NCBI RefSeq assembly: GCF_041734735.1
Contig: NC_134900.1
Location: 39,457,954-39,521,953 of the forward strand
From: Babylonia areolata
Lineage: Eukaryota; Mollusca; Gastropoda; Neogastropoda; Buccinidae
Length of the DNA: 64,000 bases
Direction: 5' to 3'
Part shown: positions 61,601 to 64,000 of the stretch, in pieces
How positions within the stretch are numbered: the first letter of the stretch is position 1
Layout: each line of letters starts with the position of its first letter
The notes under the pieces: generated by a model
What the model saw: the letters and a program-made list of their open reading frames with translations, nothing else
Database searches by the model: none
What the model was told of the DNA's origin: nothing
Program-made: the position numbers and the translations under genes

Positions 61601-61813
61601 CTGACCGCCACATACCCAGTCTGAAAAGTAACCTCCATAGAGTCTGTCCAAGCAGCACTCGCCATCAACGACAAGACAAAATCGTCCGTTTCCGCCAATT
61701 CCAACACCCCTCTTCGGCGGCACAAATCCCCTCGCTATTTTCAGCAAGTCGACAGAAACGCATGCACTACTGCATTCGTTTTCTAAGTATTCTCCCAAAT
61801 CTGCAATCCCCAT
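34524..61813 (-). CDS. FAM120A: FAM120 family protein, complete, 16 coding exons
   Basis: Spliced from 61813-61093, 59325-59255, 58467-58361, 57806-57688, 57185-57121, 56050-56023, 55025-54901, 54319-54163, 52721-52454, 51062-50954, 48855-48649, 47001-46764, 45462-45366, 41024-40949, 38080-37926 and 34653-34524. This totals 2673 nt, 890 residues plus stop, with every phase consistent and GT-AG borders. It is the invertebrate counterpart of vertebrate FAM120A/B/C: RNA-binding scaffold and PPAR-gamma-coactivator-like proteins with an XPG/PIN-like N-terminal domain. Residues 1-264 hold LVVDGECCLDRLYGGYFSDW, RGTPPPKVWWSPPVF, DDHNQEVIGFCREH and LNPNRFSILATLLGNHIL. Residues ~395-660 hold HQKGLMHPMVYQLL, LYRPVRQTIYSVLFNL, MWLGKNEEDKNRRLRAFL, QRHELDAF and LFMSGVETALLANDVCG. 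Residues ~680-847 are rich in G, P and RG. The last 43 residues are acidic. The vertebrate low-complexity linker is short here, so the protein is smaller than human FAM120A (about 1100 residues). Arrays fill introns 6-15 but not 1-5. Confidence 0.93.
34654..35290 (-). repeat. 48-bp array of the exon-16 acceptor, ~13 copies
   Basis: On the - strand each unit reads TGTTCTTTTTCAG|AGCAAGCAGT followed by ATGGTGATGATGTGATGACAGG. The genuine junction is GTTTCCAG|AGCAAGCAGTGACGG, so ten exon bases and the acceptor are copied in every unit. The unit's polypyrimidine tract is in fact better than that of the real site. Period 48 gives long artefactual frames on both strands. Confidence 0.95.
35285..36612 (-). 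repeat. ~40-50-bp derivative array, about 30 copies
   Basis: Continues the 34.65-kb array with a changed body. - strand: TTTTTCAGAGTGRACAACAT, GGCCATTGATGTGATGACAG. The TTTTTCAG acceptor-like core is retained in almost all copies, but the AGCAAGCAGT exon part has become AGTGGACAAC. Optional ACCTG or TCTG inserts vary the length. Confidence 0.93.
36828..37278. mobile_element. piggyBac-like MITE with TTAA target duplication
   Basis: 451-bp non-coding element flanked by TTAA on both sides (36824-36827, 37279-37282) with perfect 12-bp terminal inverted repeats CCCTTTGAGCCC. Long subterminal inverted repeats (about 36837-36930 against 37078-37168, about 90 bp) contain small hairpins such as CCACCGCTTTACCGGTGG. 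The 3' side has about 100 extra bases between subterminal and terminal repeats. TTAA plus CCC-ends is the piggyBac signature. It lies in FAM120 intron 15. Confidence 0.85.
37505..37875. repeat. ~33-37-bp CA-rich array with CATGTCGC core, about 10 copies
   Basis: Unit CACCACATACACACGTCAAC plus ATGTCGCCACACAC. On the - strand it reads GCGACATGTTGACGT|GTGTATGTG, which resembles the exon-15 3' end GTCGACATGTCCGCCGT|GTGAGTTG, so it may derive from that donor. The CA richness makes the comparison less certain. Confidence 0.85.
37926..38080 (-). CDS. FAM120A: FAM120 exon 15, RG-rich
   Basis: Acceptor GCCCACAG before 38080 and donor GTGAGT after 37926. Encodes PPMRGMYGMRGAMRGARLAR, RPPRVTVKPGRGRGNKAAAS and KGRGLTVDMSAV. 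Arg-Gly spacing suits RNA binding and arginine methylation. Reading through the donor would give an immediate TGA, so intron retention would yield a protein lacking the acidic tail. Confidence 0.88.
38099..39935. repeat. ~31-bp pyrimidine-rich minisatellite, about 58 copies
   Basis: Unit CATGTTTGTTCCTTTCTCTC plus TTCACTACTTA, with deletions down to about 22 bp and small insertions (CATGTATG, AACATG). It fills FAM120 intron 14 beginning 18 bases from the exon-15 acceptor. An 892-codon open frame over this area is an artefact. Confidence 0.95.
39936..40480. repeat. 30-bp minisatellite, about 18 copies
   Basis: Unit CTACCTAACAACAGGTTTTA plus CCTTGAATCA. Nearly identical copies to 40470, then progressively decayed copies to about 40640 (ACTACTCAATAAATTCTAT, CACTGCTTAACCACAGATTT). 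Confidence 0.93.
40790..40948 (-). repeat. FAM120A: Duplicated exon-14 donor region plus (CA)n
   Basis: The - strand at 40839-40880 reads TGTCTTCTACACTGGAAGAA then GCTTTGCT|GTGTCTTG. Real exon 14 has TGTCTACTACACTGGACGAG then GCTTTGCT|GTGAGTGTC. A ~105-bp block of intron plus the last 28 bases of the exon has been duplicated in tandem, leaving a pseudo exon end with a weaker donor. Confidence 0.88.
40949..41024 (-). CDS. FAM120A: FAM120 exon 14
   Basis: Acceptor GTTGCAG before 41024 and donor GTGAGTG after 40949. Encodes RGIMGASPVMGPPRNNPVYY and TGRGFA, matching human RGVISTPVIRT...YYGRGY. The acceptor sits at the edge of a 2.8-kb CA-rich array. Confidence 0.9.
41025..43850. repeat. ~19-22-bp CA-rich minisatellite with ~1.2-kb duplication
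   Basis: About 135 copies of CACACACACAACACAGTCAA with TCAGCA, TCATCA and GTGAGCAT variants. Landmark variants recur about 1.22-1.27 kb apart (GTGAGCAT near 41844 and 43109; GTCAACAGACAC near 42008 and 43226), showing a block duplication. Histidine/threonine-rich open frames (up to 623 codons) are artefacts. Fills FAM120 intron 13 directly from the exon-14 acceptor. Confidence 0.95.
43851..44358. other. Unique intron sequence
   Basis: Part of FAM120 intron 13. No exon or element recognised. Confidence 0.5.
44359..44782. repeat. 34-bp minisatellite, about 13 copies
   Basis: Unit GGTATATGTCAGGCAGTACT plus GCTGCTTTCCATCA, with a short form GGTATATGTGCTGCTTTCCATCA (24 bp) that recurs every few units. 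Confidence 0.93.
44858..45365 (-). repeat. Array built on the exon-13 donor, about 11 copies
   Basis: Units of about 38-45 bp mix (CA)n with CCTGTCCTATAGCAGTGAAC. On the - strand the junction is GCGGCAG|GTGTGTGTAGACTGCTGTAG and the units read GGACAG, GGGTGTGTGTGTG, TTGACTGCTGTAGGACAGG. The donor and first part of the intron are repeated. Confidence 0.88.
45366..45462 (-). CDS. FAM120A: FAM120 exon 13
   Basis: Acceptor GTGTGCAG before 45462 and donor GTGTGTG after 45366. Encodes GSCPLDNRGGHLEVAGTVVG and SWRGREGPSPRGR. GGHLEVAGTVVGSW matches human GGKLEIAGTVVGHW. The donor GTGTGTG is weak and lies in a GT repeat. Confidence 0.92.
45592..46492. repeat. 45-bp minisatellite, about 20 copies
   Basis: Unit TTTGTGTTGGAATGGCATGG, TATTGTAACACGCTCAGATG, TGTGC. 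Near-perfect copies; the only common variant is ACATGCTC/ACACGCTC. Period 45 opens three frames at once (up to 459 codons), all artefacts. Confidence 0.95.
46608..46735 (-). mobile_element. Short dispersed repeat (gastropod type), copy 3
   Basis: Reverse-complement copy of the elements at 9668 and 53800: CAAGGCCTGACTAAGCAGG, then TCAGGCATCTGCTTAGCAGA, then ATTTGTCTGAAGGCAGTGAC, then GTCCTTGACTAAGGCAAG. It keeps the palindrome CTGCTTAGCAG and lies in FAM120 intron 12 about 30 bases from exon 12. Confidence 0.78.
46764..47001 (-). CDS. FAM120A: FAM120 exon 12
   Basis: Acceptor TCCCCAG before 47001 and donor GTGAGTC after 46764. Encodes MEQVMRLERLRQAVLENLHV, then a Pro/Gly/Tyr-rich run DFAHPPLPFPFPYHDPYRAG, ending GGPRAAARGRGILG. 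MRLERLRQAVLENL matches human KVEKMRQSVLEGL. This begins the low-complexity RNA-binding tail. Confidence 0.92.
47002..47230 (-). repeat. FAM120A: Duplicated exon-12 acceptor region (pseudo-exon)
   Basis: A second copy of the acceptor and first ~36 exon bases lies at 47094-47145: - strand CTGTCCCCTAG|ATGGAGCAGGTGATG, then AGGCTGGAGTGACTGAG. One change turns the CGA codon into TGA, so the copy has an in-frame stop. A shorter third remnant (CTCAGTTGCTCAAGCC) is at 47214-47230. The spacer is a TGTGTCATGTCGTGTCGT-type repeat. Confidence 0.9.
47370..48050. repeat. ~40-bp minisatellite, about 16 copies
   Basis: Unit AACACTGCACTACACACAAC plus ACAAAAGATATAAAGACATC. Sub-types ATATAAAG, ACATGAAG and ACATAATG are grouped. 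Part of FAM120 intron 11. Confidence 0.93.
48051..48562. repeat. ~22/38-bp minisatellite, about 18 copies
   Basis: Unit CATCCACACCTGCACTATA(T/A)TAC with optional AAAAGACATGATGA. On the - strand it carries GTGCAG|GTGTGG. This is only loosely like the exon-11 donor GGACAG|GTGAGG, so derivation from it is a guess. Confidence 0.9.
48649..48855 (-). CDS. FAM120A: FAM120 exon 11
   Basis: Acceptor GTGACCCAG before 48855 and donor GTGAGG after 48649; 69 codons, phase 0-0. Encodes LPTIMGRGVQLASLFMSGVE, TALLANDVCGAPVPGSVCSP, WLFFDGKLFHHKLLRANSNI and SLVDLCDGQ. LFMSGV..AL.ANDACG.P and DGKLF..KLL are near-invariant in FAM120 proteins. The pyrimidine tract of the acceptor is poor. Confidence 0.94.
48856..49195. 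other. Unique intron sequence
   Basis: Start-proximal part of FAM120 intron 10, AT-rich, no array. A TTTTAACCCATTTATCCC motif (- strand, near 49156) is shared with TTTTAACCCATTTGTTCC at about 59692 and may mark a further TTAA-type element. Confidence 0.5.
49196..50953 (-). repeat. 60-bp array of the exon-10 donor junction, ~29 copies
   Basis: - strand unit: AGGACCTCAAG|GTGGGTGTG, then TACAGGTGTTCCCCATGTTC, then TGTTGGTGTTTTAGTTCCAA. The last 11 exon bases (AGGACCTCAAG) and the donor are reproduced in each unit. About half the copies have AGGACCTCTAG. The copies nearest the exon share CACAGCTTTATTACCATG with the real intron start. Confidence 0.95.
50954..51062 (-). CDS. FAM120A: FAM120 exon 10
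   Basis: Acceptor GACGACAG before 51062 and donor GTGGGTG after 50954. Encodes RYMMQYGQVLQRHELDAFIA and MAVSPLLRDEQTMQDLK (human RYMVQWPGARILRRQELDAFLAQALSP). Its first bases GTACAT follow AG directly. Both flanking introns are arrays of this exon's own junctions. Confidence 0.93.
51063..52045 (-). repeat. ~30-bp array of the exon-10 acceptor junction, ~33 copies
   Basis: - strand unit: TTGTTGATGACAG|GTACATGATGCA, then CTG. The real junction is TTGTTGACGACAG|GTACATGATGCAGTACGG, so about 13 intron bases and the first 12 exon bases are copied in almost every unit. Units vary from 18 to 33 bp by loss of the TTGTTG part. Confidence 0.95.
52220..52442. repeat. ~61-bp unit with (CA)n, about 3.5 copies
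   Basis: GAGGCTGACACACATACATG, then TCTGTATAACTATTCTCTATG and a CA run. Near the exon-9 donor but without evident exon bases. Confidence 0.88.
52454..52721 (-). CDS. FAM120A: FAM120 exon 9
   Basis: Acceptor GTGTACAG before 52721 and donor GTGAGG after 52454. Encodes GETAPARSFEVSVKEYMPMK, ANGRPVYKTVVARPVEWKVP, SIERMWLGKNEEDKNRRLRA, FLTIMHSDSNLILNTQYVPQ and HLLLMVCVLR. WLGK..EDKNRR.RAFL matches human. The exon starts GTGAGA, so its acceptor also forms a donor consensus (ACAG|GTGAGA). Confidence 0.95.
52722..53790 (-). repeat. ~86-bp array of the exon-9 acceptor junction, ~12 copies
   Basis: - strand: GTGTACAG|GTGAGACAGCCCC, then TGAGCCTTCGAGCAGTGTAG, then TGTAATGTTGTGTATCAGTG and AGGTAACGTTTCACACC. 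The real junction is GTGTACAG|GTGAGACGGCCCC, TGCACGGTCCTTCGAG. About 30 exon bases are included. Copies farthest from the exon (53480-53670) keep GACCGTGCTGGGGC and are closer to the real exon there than the middle copies. Confidence 0.95.
53800..53926 (+). mobile_element. Short dispersed repeat (gastropod type), copy 2
   Basis: AGTATCAATAGCTGAAGGAC, then GACAAATCCATATACGCTTC, then GCAGATGCCTGACCAGCAGC, then GTAACCCAACATGCTCAGTC. Same family as 9668-9788 and 46608-46735. Inserted in FAM120 intron 8. Confidence 0.78.
54163..54319 (-). CDS. FAM120A: FAM120 exon 8
   Basis: Acceptor AATGTGTAG before 54319 and donor GTGAAC after 54163. Encodes AEVKLPVTLEDEFSRDLPSY, TDLYRPVRQTIYSVLFNLNK and LKIVHENTYKEK. 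LYRPVRQ..Y.VLF.L is a FAM120 hallmark (human LYRPVRQYVYGVLFSL). Confidence 0.94.
54320..54493 (-). repeat. ~45-bp array at the exon-8 acceptor, 4 copies
   Basis: - strand: ATGCAAATGTGTAG|GCAGG, TAATGATTAAAAAACCCA, GTGGCG. The genuine acceptor is ACAAATGTGTAG|GCGG, so the AG and first one or two exon bases are included. Copies are diverged. Confidence 0.88.
54515..54897. repeat. 20/29-bp minisatellite abutting the exon-7 donor
   Basis: Unit TGTTGTGAGGCAGGTGACAG with optional extra TGTTGTGACAG; about 16 copies. It runs to within four bases of the donor of exon 7 (- strand GTAGGACACTGTCAGCTGCC), whose intron start matches the unit. No clear exon bases are included. Confidence 0.92.
54901..55025 (-). 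CDS. FAM120A: FAM120 exon 7
   Basis: Acceptor GTGAACAG before 55025 and donor GTAGGA after 54901. Encodes GEGSPNKKDFKLPTVTTEIL, NIASERHQKGLMHPMVYQLL and TQ. Matches human PEVLRVAEHRHKKGLMYPYIFHVLT. Confidence 0.92.
55026..55734. other. Unique intron sequence
   Basis: Most of FAM120 intron 6, with no array or element recognised. Confidence 0.55.
55735..56000. repeat. Short-unit array (GACAGA/ACTGAC), near exon-6 donor
   Basis: Compound units such as CACAACTGACTGACAGAGAG plus ACAGAAGTGACTAACAGAG and CAAAACTGACAGACACA, about 8 copies of ~30-40 bp. Ends about 20 bases from the exon-6 donor. Confidence 0.88.
56023..56050 (-). CDS. FAM120A: FAM120 exon 6 (28-nt micro-exon)
   Basis: Acceptor TTTTTTAACAG before 56050 and donor GTGAGT after 56023. 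Encodes EGKQTAEQS plus the first base of a Gly codon. It has no homology of its own (variable linker), but both splice sites are strong and the phases (0 in, 1 out) are exactly those needed between exons 5 and 7. Confidence 0.72.
56281..56652 (-). mobile_element. Full-length tRNA-headed SINE with target-site duplication
   Basis: - strand: head GGGCGCAATAGCCGAGTGG (box A) and GGTTCGAATCTC (box B) followed by a long conserved body (CAGACCTGCTAGTGCCTGAA, ACGCACGTTAAAGATTCTG, CATGTCGGCGTTTGGTGGGT, GGCGGGGTAAAAACGG) and a short GAAGAAGATATAT tail. Flanked by TCAAACACATATAT (56271-56284) and TCAAACACATTTAT (56653-56666), a 13-of-14 direct repeat. I recognise the body from gastropod genomes. The tRNA-like head is not a functional tRNA gene. 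Lies in FAM120 intron 5. Confidence 0.88.
57121..57185 (-). CDS. FAM120A: FAM120 exon 5
   Basis: Acceptor GTGTTGCAG before 57185 and donor GTGGGTG after 57121. Encodes TPGVSKLGAVLPDQAPRPAQ and NQ. This is a linker region without homology; support comes from splice sites, phase and the open frame. Confidence 0.8.
57231..57335. repeat. Two-copy ~50-bp repeat
   Basis: CTCACCAAGAAACAGCTGTC followed by AATAATCAAACTGTAAATTT, repeated once with slight change, in FAM120 intron 4. The rest of this intron is unique. Confidence 0.8.
57688..57806 (-). CDS. FAM120A: FAM120 exon 4
   Basis: Acceptor TTGAGCAG before 57806 and donor GTAATCC after 57688. Encodes KNYKKSTKDLISKFKQSVQY, YRSGTASGFLKYRPRPRSNQ. 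Corresponds to the human segment with DDKVIRFKRAIGYYSATSK; basic and probably helical. Confidence 0.88.
58361..58467 (-). CDS. FAM120A: FAM120 exon 3
   Basis: Acceptor GTTTTCAG before 58467 and donor GTGAGC after 58361. Encodes KPVTKLDPIMVKTTLNFVRN and LESVDDLDQVAEMIF, matching the human helical ADYVRNIQDTSDLDAIAKDVF segment. Confidence 0.9.
58468..59254. other. Unique intron 2
   Basis: AT-rich intron sequence without tandem arrays or recognised elements. Confidence 0.6.
59255..59325 (-). CDS. FAM120A: FAM120 exon 2
   Basis: Acceptor TGTTACAG before 59325 and donor GTAAGTG after 59255. Completes LLGNHILTDADLHEF, then RIQFPDAKKKK. LLGNHIL.D.DL is conserved with human FAM120A. Confidence 0.92.
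60296..60468 (-). mobile_element. Second tRNA-like SINE
   Basis: - strand: GAGCAGGACAAGTGGTGAAG, TGGTTAGTGTCATGGACTG, GATGTGGGTTCAGTCCCTG, then TTTTTTTCTGTCTCTTGGC, TGGGCTTTATTGGGTCAGC. Box-A-like TGGTGAAGTGG and box-B-like GGTTCAGTCC spacing indicate a tRNA-derived head, different from the SINE at 56281. Its 3' limit is uncertain and may extend left to about 60080. In FAM120 intron 1; the remaining intron (59326-61092) is unique and has no arrays. Confidence 0.65.
61093..61813 (-). CDS. FAM120A: FAM120 exon 1, XPG/PIN-like domain
   Basis: Start ATG at 61813-61811 chosen because MGIADLGEYLENECSSACVS aligns with human MGVQGFQDYIEKHCPSAVVP. The frame stays open upstream to 61903 but without homology. 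Contains LVVDGECCLDRLYGGYFSDW (XPG-N-like), ELVVMFNGALEKEKIGQWLA, RGTPPPKVWWSPPVFVQGAL, SIDDHNQEVIGFCREHNLQG (XPG-I-like) and LNLNPNRFSILATLL. Several catalytic acidic residues of true FEN/XPG nucleases are absent, as in the vertebrate family. Donor GTATGT follows 61093. Confidence 0.95.
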
Positions 61814-62221
61814 TTTGCTGTCTGCAGCGTTAACTACACATAAACACTTAGTTCTCAAACACAACCAATGACGGACAATCAAACAAGAACAAAAGATGAT
61901 CACAACACAACGTCGGCTTTTCCTCGGCTCGTGTCATCCATGTGTGCCTTGTGTATGCCGGTGATGATCATGTGACCAGAAAGCCCGGATGTAAACCCCA
62001 CAGGTACTTGGAGTCATCGGCAGACAGGAATGAAACGGGGTTTTTCATTTTATTTTATTTTTTATATATTATTATTATACCAGTTGGTACCCGCTTTTTT
62101 ATGCGTACATGTTATATAACAGCATGAGTAACATATGGGAATTGTTATATCAGACAATGACACATTTATAATAAAGCCATTAACTCATCGCACACGGCAT
62201 AAACTTATCTTTATGTGATGG
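61814..62221 (-). other. FAM120 5' flank and probable promoter region
   Basis: Upstream of the FAM120 start. The first ~120 bases are richer in CpG than the surroundings, compatible with a 5' UTR/promoter, but no core promoter element could be assigned. AT-rich beyond 62030. Confidence 0.35.
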
Positions 62222-63777
62222 AGTCTCCGGTCGGACTAATGTAGGCAGGCAGGCTTATTTGTCGGTGTGTGTCCTCATATGAGAGAAGAGGCCAATTCTG
62301 GATGCGCAGCACTTCCCATAGGTGTTGCAAGGGAAAACGTCTCCAGAAGTTGAGCCCTGCTTCCTTCGCTCACGCTTCTCCTTAATGGCCAGAGTTCTCT
62401 TGTTTTCAAACGTCTTTATGCCACTAGAGCACAGCGTCCTTCAGCGAGAGTGGTCAAGGGCATCAGTTTCCCAGGAAGCGATGTCAGTATGTCACAGGCT
62501 TTGAGGTTTGTCTTCAAGGTGTCCTTGGAGCGCTTGAAGGGTCTTCCAAGTCAAGTTCGCGGTGGTCTTCCCTCAGCTGGCCATACAGTAGCATCTTCGC
62601 CGCGATCCTGCTGTCTGTCATGCGGACAACGTGTCCTGTCCAGCGTAGCTGGCACTGGACCAGCAGGCTTTCGATGCTGCCGGGGCAGGCCGCTCCTCTA
62701 GTACAGTAGGACCTCAGTAGAGGTTGGAGACCCTGTCTTACCACTTTCGGCCGAGGATCTTTCGTAGGCATTTCTGGTGAAACTGCTCAAGTTGTTGAAT
62801 GTGACGGCGATACGTCGTCCATGTTTCCGACAGCAGTACAACAAGGTGGTCAGCACAACAGCTCTGTAGGTTTTGATTTTCGTGCTGAGCCTGATGCCTT
62901 TGTTGCTCAACAGCCTGTTCGGTTGAATCTGCCAAAGGCAGAGCTGGCCTTATGCGCAGCGTCACTTCTGCATCAAGGGCTCCGTTGCTGCATAGGGTGC
63001 TGCCCAGATAGCAAAACATGTCCACTAACTTGATCTCTGTGTCATCGATCTTGATTGCAGGTGGGGGGAGGCACTGGCGTTCTGTGAGCTAGCTGGTTGG
63101 TACATGGACTCGGTCTTGCTGAGACTGATGGTGAGTCCAAAGCGCCTGCAGGAGGTTGAGAACCTGTCCATAATTAACTGTATGTCCTCATGGGTGTGTG
63201 CACCAAGCGCACAGTCATCAGTCAGCGAAGAGGAACCCTCTCAACAGTGTCTCAAACACCCTGGACCTAGCGTGGAGTCGCCGCAAGTTGCCGAAAAGTT
63301 TACCATCTGTGCGAAACTGAATGTAGATGCCCCGGTCACAGTCTTGGAAGGCGTCAATCAGCATGGTAGAGAAGAGAATGGAGAACAGTGTGGGTGCCAG
63401 GACGCAGCCCTGCTTCACTCCATTTACCACAGGGAACGGATCTGACATGTCATTATTTTCCTGTGCTCTCGCCTGCATGCCATCGTGGAATGACGCAGTC
63501 AGCTGGGTTAGGCTCTCTGGGCAGCCGAACTTTAGGAGGATCTTCCACAGACCACGGCGGTTCACCGTGTCGAAGGCCTTAGTCAGGTCTACAAAGACCA
63601 CGTGGAGCTCCTTGTTCTGCTCACGGCACTTCTCAGTCTTGCATCTGGCGTACGGCAAACACCATGTCACATGTTCCCCTGCCTGAGTGGAAGCCGCACT
63701 GTGCTTCACGGATGACTGTGTTGGAGACATGGCCAACCAGTCTGTTCAGCCGTATGATGTGGGCGAAGATCTTGTAC
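62222..63777 (-). mobile_element. 5'-truncated, frameshifted LINE (non-LTR retrotransposon)
   Basis: - strand translation from 63736 shows RT motif A (VFVDLTKAFDTVN, about 63595-63560), motif B (GVKQGCVLAPTLF, 63421-63383) and motif C begun as FAD at 63229-63221, where one extra T creates a TGA; the next frame continues with DCALGAHTHEDIQLIMDRF. Later pieces in changing frames give VDMFCYLGSTLCSNG (63020-62970), QCQLRWTGHVVRMTDSRIAA (about 62660-62600) and the C-terminal zinc-finger-like CNTYGKCCASRIGLFSHMRT (62325-62266) with stop TAA at 62257-62255. At least four frameshifts. The similarity begins just before motif 0 at about 63777, so the 5' end, including any endonuclease, is missing. Clade not resolved from sequence reading. 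Confidence 0.9.
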
Positions 63778-64000
63778 TAGAGATATAAACACTGAAGCCA
63801 CATAAGATCCCGGCAGTGCGTGAAGCGCTTTCACGACAACTGAATAGTAGGTGAGGAATTTGGGATCACGGCGCACCTGTGAACTCGAGGTCTATGTATG
63901 GTTTGGTATTATATAACAAAGACTCAGCGTGCTCTCATTCCTATTTCAGTCCGGCATCCAGCGGTGAGTTTTGTATATTCCCGGTGTAATGTGCCGAAAT
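63778..64000. other. Unique flank right of the LINE
   Basis: No coding similarity or repeat recognised; it may be host sequence at the 5' truncation point of the LINE. Confidence 0.45.

Noticed and set aside
61814-61903. Upstream in-frame extension of FAM120 to an ATG at 61903
   Set aside because: The extra 30 residues have no homology; the ATG at 61813 aligns with the conserved family start MG(I/V).
63104-63686. + strand open frames over the LINE
   Set aside because: Shadow frames of the reverse transcriptase, which reads on the - strand.

Overview
This is animal DNA, almost certainly from a marine gastropod mollusc. The evidence is two split genes with metazoan orthologues and several dispersed repeats that I recognise from gastropod genomes: a tRNA-headed SINE with a conserved core, a second tRNA-like SINE, and a short repeat around the CTGCTTAGCAG palindrome. 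An unusually large share of the window is minisatellite DNA. There are no operons, CRISPR arrays or free-standing RNA genes.

Two host genes converge tail to tail. On the + strand, the last three coding exons (9534-9641, 12250-12487, 17220-17314) of an eEF1A lysine methyltransferase 2 (EEF1AKMT2/METTL10) orthologue are present. Its 5' half lies left of the window or was not found. On the - strand, a complete FAM120-family gene (orthologue of vertebrate FAM120A/B/C) runs from the ATG at 61813 to the stop at 34524. It has 16 coding exons whose phases all fit, giving an 890-residue protein. That protein has an N-terminal XPG/PIN-like domain, a conserved central FAM120 region, an RG/RGG-rich tail and a very acidic C-terminus. 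Between the genes (17.5-34.5 kb) lie a LINE 3'-end fossil, four large arrays and AT-rich sequence in which I see no exon. Right of FAM120 (62.2-63.8 kb) is a 5'-truncated, frameshifted LINE on the - strand.

The rest is tandem repeat: about 30 arrays with periods from about 19 to 86 bp. Several have higher-order structure, such as exact 814-bp (22 x 37) blocks at 14.1-16.2 kb and a 1.2-kb block at 41-43.8 kb.

The main discovery is that many of these arrays are made of copies of the neighbouring exon-intron junction, including bases of the exon itself. This holds for at least ten junctions in the two genes. FAM120 exon 10 is flanked on both sides: one intron is filled with about 33 copies of its 3' splice site and the other with about 29 copies of its 5' splice site. 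Introns 1-5 of FAM120 carry no arrays, while introns 6-15 all carry arrays or junction duplications. Many units carry a back-to-back AG|GT, the shape of a recursive splice site. This looks like an undescribed mode of minisatellite birth, or intron growth, anchored on splice junctions.

The long open frames across the arrays (up to 892 codons) are artefacts of repeat periods and stop-poor sequence and are not called as genes.
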